From contig NZ_JAXHMV010000008.1 of assembly GCF_034521165.1 (NCBI RefSeq), forward strand, positions 310,001 to 374,000: 64,000 nucleotides of DNA, given 5' to 3'. The stretch is from Thiohalophilus sp. (lineage in GTDB: Bacteria > Pseudomonadota > Gammaproteobacteria > UBA6429 > Thiohalophilaceae). Shown here piece by piece: positions 62,662 through 64,000 of this stretch; the first letter of the stretch is position 1, and each line of letters starts with the position of its first letter. The position numbers and the translations under genes are program-made. The notes under the pieces are model-generated. The model was given only the letters and a program-made list of their open reading frames with translations, made no database searches and was not told where the DNA came from.

Positions 62662-63652
62662 TAATCACGAGGACCCATGGGGAGGGTTGGTGCAACCAGT
62701 CGAGATGTCGACAGTTAGTGGTCGCCGTGTTGATTCAGAACTCCAGTGGAATCTTTACTGGGCAGTAGATACGGATGGGAGCTGCCTACTAATTTTTAAG
62801 CATGCGACAGAAAATCGTCCCACTAGAAAGATGCCAAATCTGCGCGGACTAGAGATTGAGGAACGTAAGCAAAATAACGAAGAGCATTCACTTTTAATTA
62901 TACGGCTCAAAGAGAATGAGCAGCGAGAGATATTTTACCAGCTTTGTCTCGATATAGTATCTGCGACACGTTCTGCTCGTGATGAAAAAGATGCAATTGA
63001 AAGATTTCTTGCTCGTACTTGGCGCTGGCATAGATTACTGCGAGGGGGGCGTGATGAAAGGTTGTCTGATGAAGAGCAAAAAGGTCTTATAGGCGAACTT
63101 CAACTTATGCATCAACACCTATTTCCAACAATTGGTATAGCTGCATCAATTAGTTCTTGGGTCGGTCCGTTTGATGCGCCTAAGGATTTCGAAATAGGGC
63201 GTATATGTATCGAGGCGAAGGCGCGAAGAGGTACTGCGACACCGTTCGTAGCAATCTCAACGGAACATCAGTTGGATACTGAGGGGCTTGATGCTCTTTT
63301 TTTGAATGTCACGGAGATTACAGGCACATCTGAAGATGATCCAAATGGCGTTACAGTTACTGATATTTGTAGAAATATTTACGATATTGTCCAAGATTCA
63401 GATCCTTCTGCAATTGAGCTTTTCGAAGAGCGATTGCTGGCTGTAGGTTTCGAATGGGATGATAATTATAGTGACAAAAAATGGCTAATTGGTGCAGAGC
63501 ATGTGTTTAAAGTTACAGAAGACTTTCCGCGCGTGACGCCAAATATGTTTCCGAGCGGGGTAACAAATGTCCGATATTCTATTTCGCTACATGAGTGTGA
63601 AAAATTCCGATCGGATTATTCTCATATTATATCGATATTGAGGGCTAATTAA
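62648..63652 (+). CDS. PD-(D/E)XK motif protein (DUF4420-like)
   Basis: The 334-residue product is consistent with a DUF4420/PD-(D/E)XK nuclease: Glu150 in KGLIGELQLM, Asp180 in APKDFEIGR, and Glu189-x-Lys191 in ICIEAKARRG, spaced as in the family. Such proteins accompany Z1 and AIPR genes in defence clusters. Start is GTG 62648 or ATG 62651; both fit near an AAGAGG at 62636-62641. It overlaps the AIPR start by one base (TAATG). Confidence 0.85.
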   Translation: MMRIDNHEDPWGGLVQPVEMSTVSGRRVDSELQWNLYWAVDTDGSCLLIFKHATENRPTRKMPNLRGLEIEERKQNNEEHSLLIIRLKENEQREIFYQLCLDIVSATRSARDEKDAIERFLARTWRWHRLLRGGRDERLSDEEQKGLIGELQLMHQHLFPTIGIAASISSWVGPFDAPKDFEIGRICIEAKARRGTATPFVAISTEHQLDTEGLDALFLNVTEITGTSEDDPNGVTVTDICRNIYDIVQDSDPSAIELFEERLLAVGFEWDDNYSDKKWLIGAEHVFKVTEDFPRVTPNMFPSGVTNVRYSISLHECEKFRSDYSHIISILRAN

Positions 63653-64000
63653 TGGCGGTTAGTCTTGATGAATTCGCAGAAGAGTTTTTCCAAGAAATTC
63701 TGAATGAGGCAGATGCGGCAGGACAGTTTGTAGAGACAGTATTTTTCGAGAAATTCTGTGGCTATCTAACAGAGGCTGGAGAACTTGATACTGCTGATAG
63801 AGCTGATTTTCGTGGTCCTCCTAATAGTGGTATCCGTGTCGATGGTTACGGAGGTGATCCGATCACCACTGATGGTACCCTTGGCTTAATTATTGCGGAC
63901 TTCAATCAATCATCGAATACCGGGCGTTTGACGCAAACTGAGATGAACCAAATTTTCTCAAGGCTGGAACGGTTTCTTCAGCGTGCGCTTGATCATAAAT
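63652..64000 (+). CDS. AIPR family protein, N-terminal part (cut by window edge)
   Basis: The first 116 residues visible read MAVSLDEFAEEFFQEI, then GIRVDGYGGDPITTDGTLGLIIADFN, matching the N-terminal part of AIPR (abortive infection phage resistance) proteins, which usually exceed 500 residues. The gene begins one base inside the previous stop. AIPR proteins are linked to phage defence, and the domain is thought to be nuclease-like; its mechanism is not established. Confidence 0.8.
   Translation, partial: MAVSLDEFAEEFFQEILNEADAAGQFVETVFFEKFCGYLTEAGELDTADRADFRGPPNSGIRVDGYGGDPITTDGTLGLIIADFNQSSNTGRLTQTEMNQIFSRLERFLQRALDHK

Overview
The window is high-GC chromosomal DNA from a gammaproteobacterium. 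The order pilMNOPQ-aroK-aroB-damX-like-gltB-gltD-hemE matches the pseudomonad and Chromatiales arrangement. The lptM-lysA-dapF-DUF484-xerC cluster, rho, rpmE, oxyR with Cys199/Cys208 and the paired PA2778/PA2779-type genes agree with that. A Chromatiales or Ectothiorhodospiraceae-like lineage is a reasonable guess, but only an inference.

Region by region. 1-4.3 kb: 3' part of rho, a DUF3135 protein, rpmE, a secreted thermonuclease-like protein and a short malic enzyme. 4.3-7.6 kb (minus strand): a class A penicillin-binding protein (mrcA type, with a frameshift) and a small conserved protein. 7.7-25.4 kb (plus): type IV pilus assembly genes pilMNOPQ, shikimate genes aroKB, a dGTPase-like gene, a WGR protein, a DamX-like ATPase/SPOR protein, glutamate synthase gltBD and hemE. 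25.5-30.6 kb: a tandem rhodanese, a DUF2797 protein, and a zinc-type uptake locus (porin-like protein, binding protein with a frameshift, permease, no ATPase). 30.6-37.2 kb (minus): a C39-peptidase/TPR lipoprotein with its PA2779-type partner, xerC, DUF484, dapF, a CoA-binding protein, a methyltransferase, lysA and the tiny lipoprotein gene lptM. 37.3-46.5 kb: an NtrB/NtrC-like two-component pair, a DUF255 thioredoxin-fold protein, a possible PilZ-type c-di-GMP effector and a PhnD-like periplasmic protein. 46.7-54.1 kb: gpmA divergent from oxyR, a lemA/M48 protease pair and a periplasmic-sensor GGDEF protein.

From about 46.5 to 58.3 kb the gaps are packed with repeats: heptanucleotide tandem arrays (CTCAGAA / CTAAGAA), REP-like palindromes and duplicated blocks. 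A hipBA toxin-antitoxin module (54.75-56.6 kb) with an AT-rich promoter lies between two 83-bp direct repeats. Another dispersed family, built of ACGCAGAG-type units often in inverted pairs, is scattered from 24 to 46.5 kb.

The right end (58.4 kb to the edge) is an AT-richer, tightly overlapping operon that looks like an anti-phage island: a MORC/MutL-type GHKL ATPase (with two compensating frameshifts), a Z1-domain ATPase/helicase-like protein, a PD-(D/E)XK nuclease-like protein and the start of an AIPR protein. This set resembles computationally predicted MORC-associated restriction systems. No methyltransferase for it is visible in the window.

Four probable single-base indel sites or pairs (mrcA, the zinc-binding protein gene, and two in the GHKL ATPase gene) all fall in short homopolymers, so sequencing or assembly error is as likely as true gene decay.
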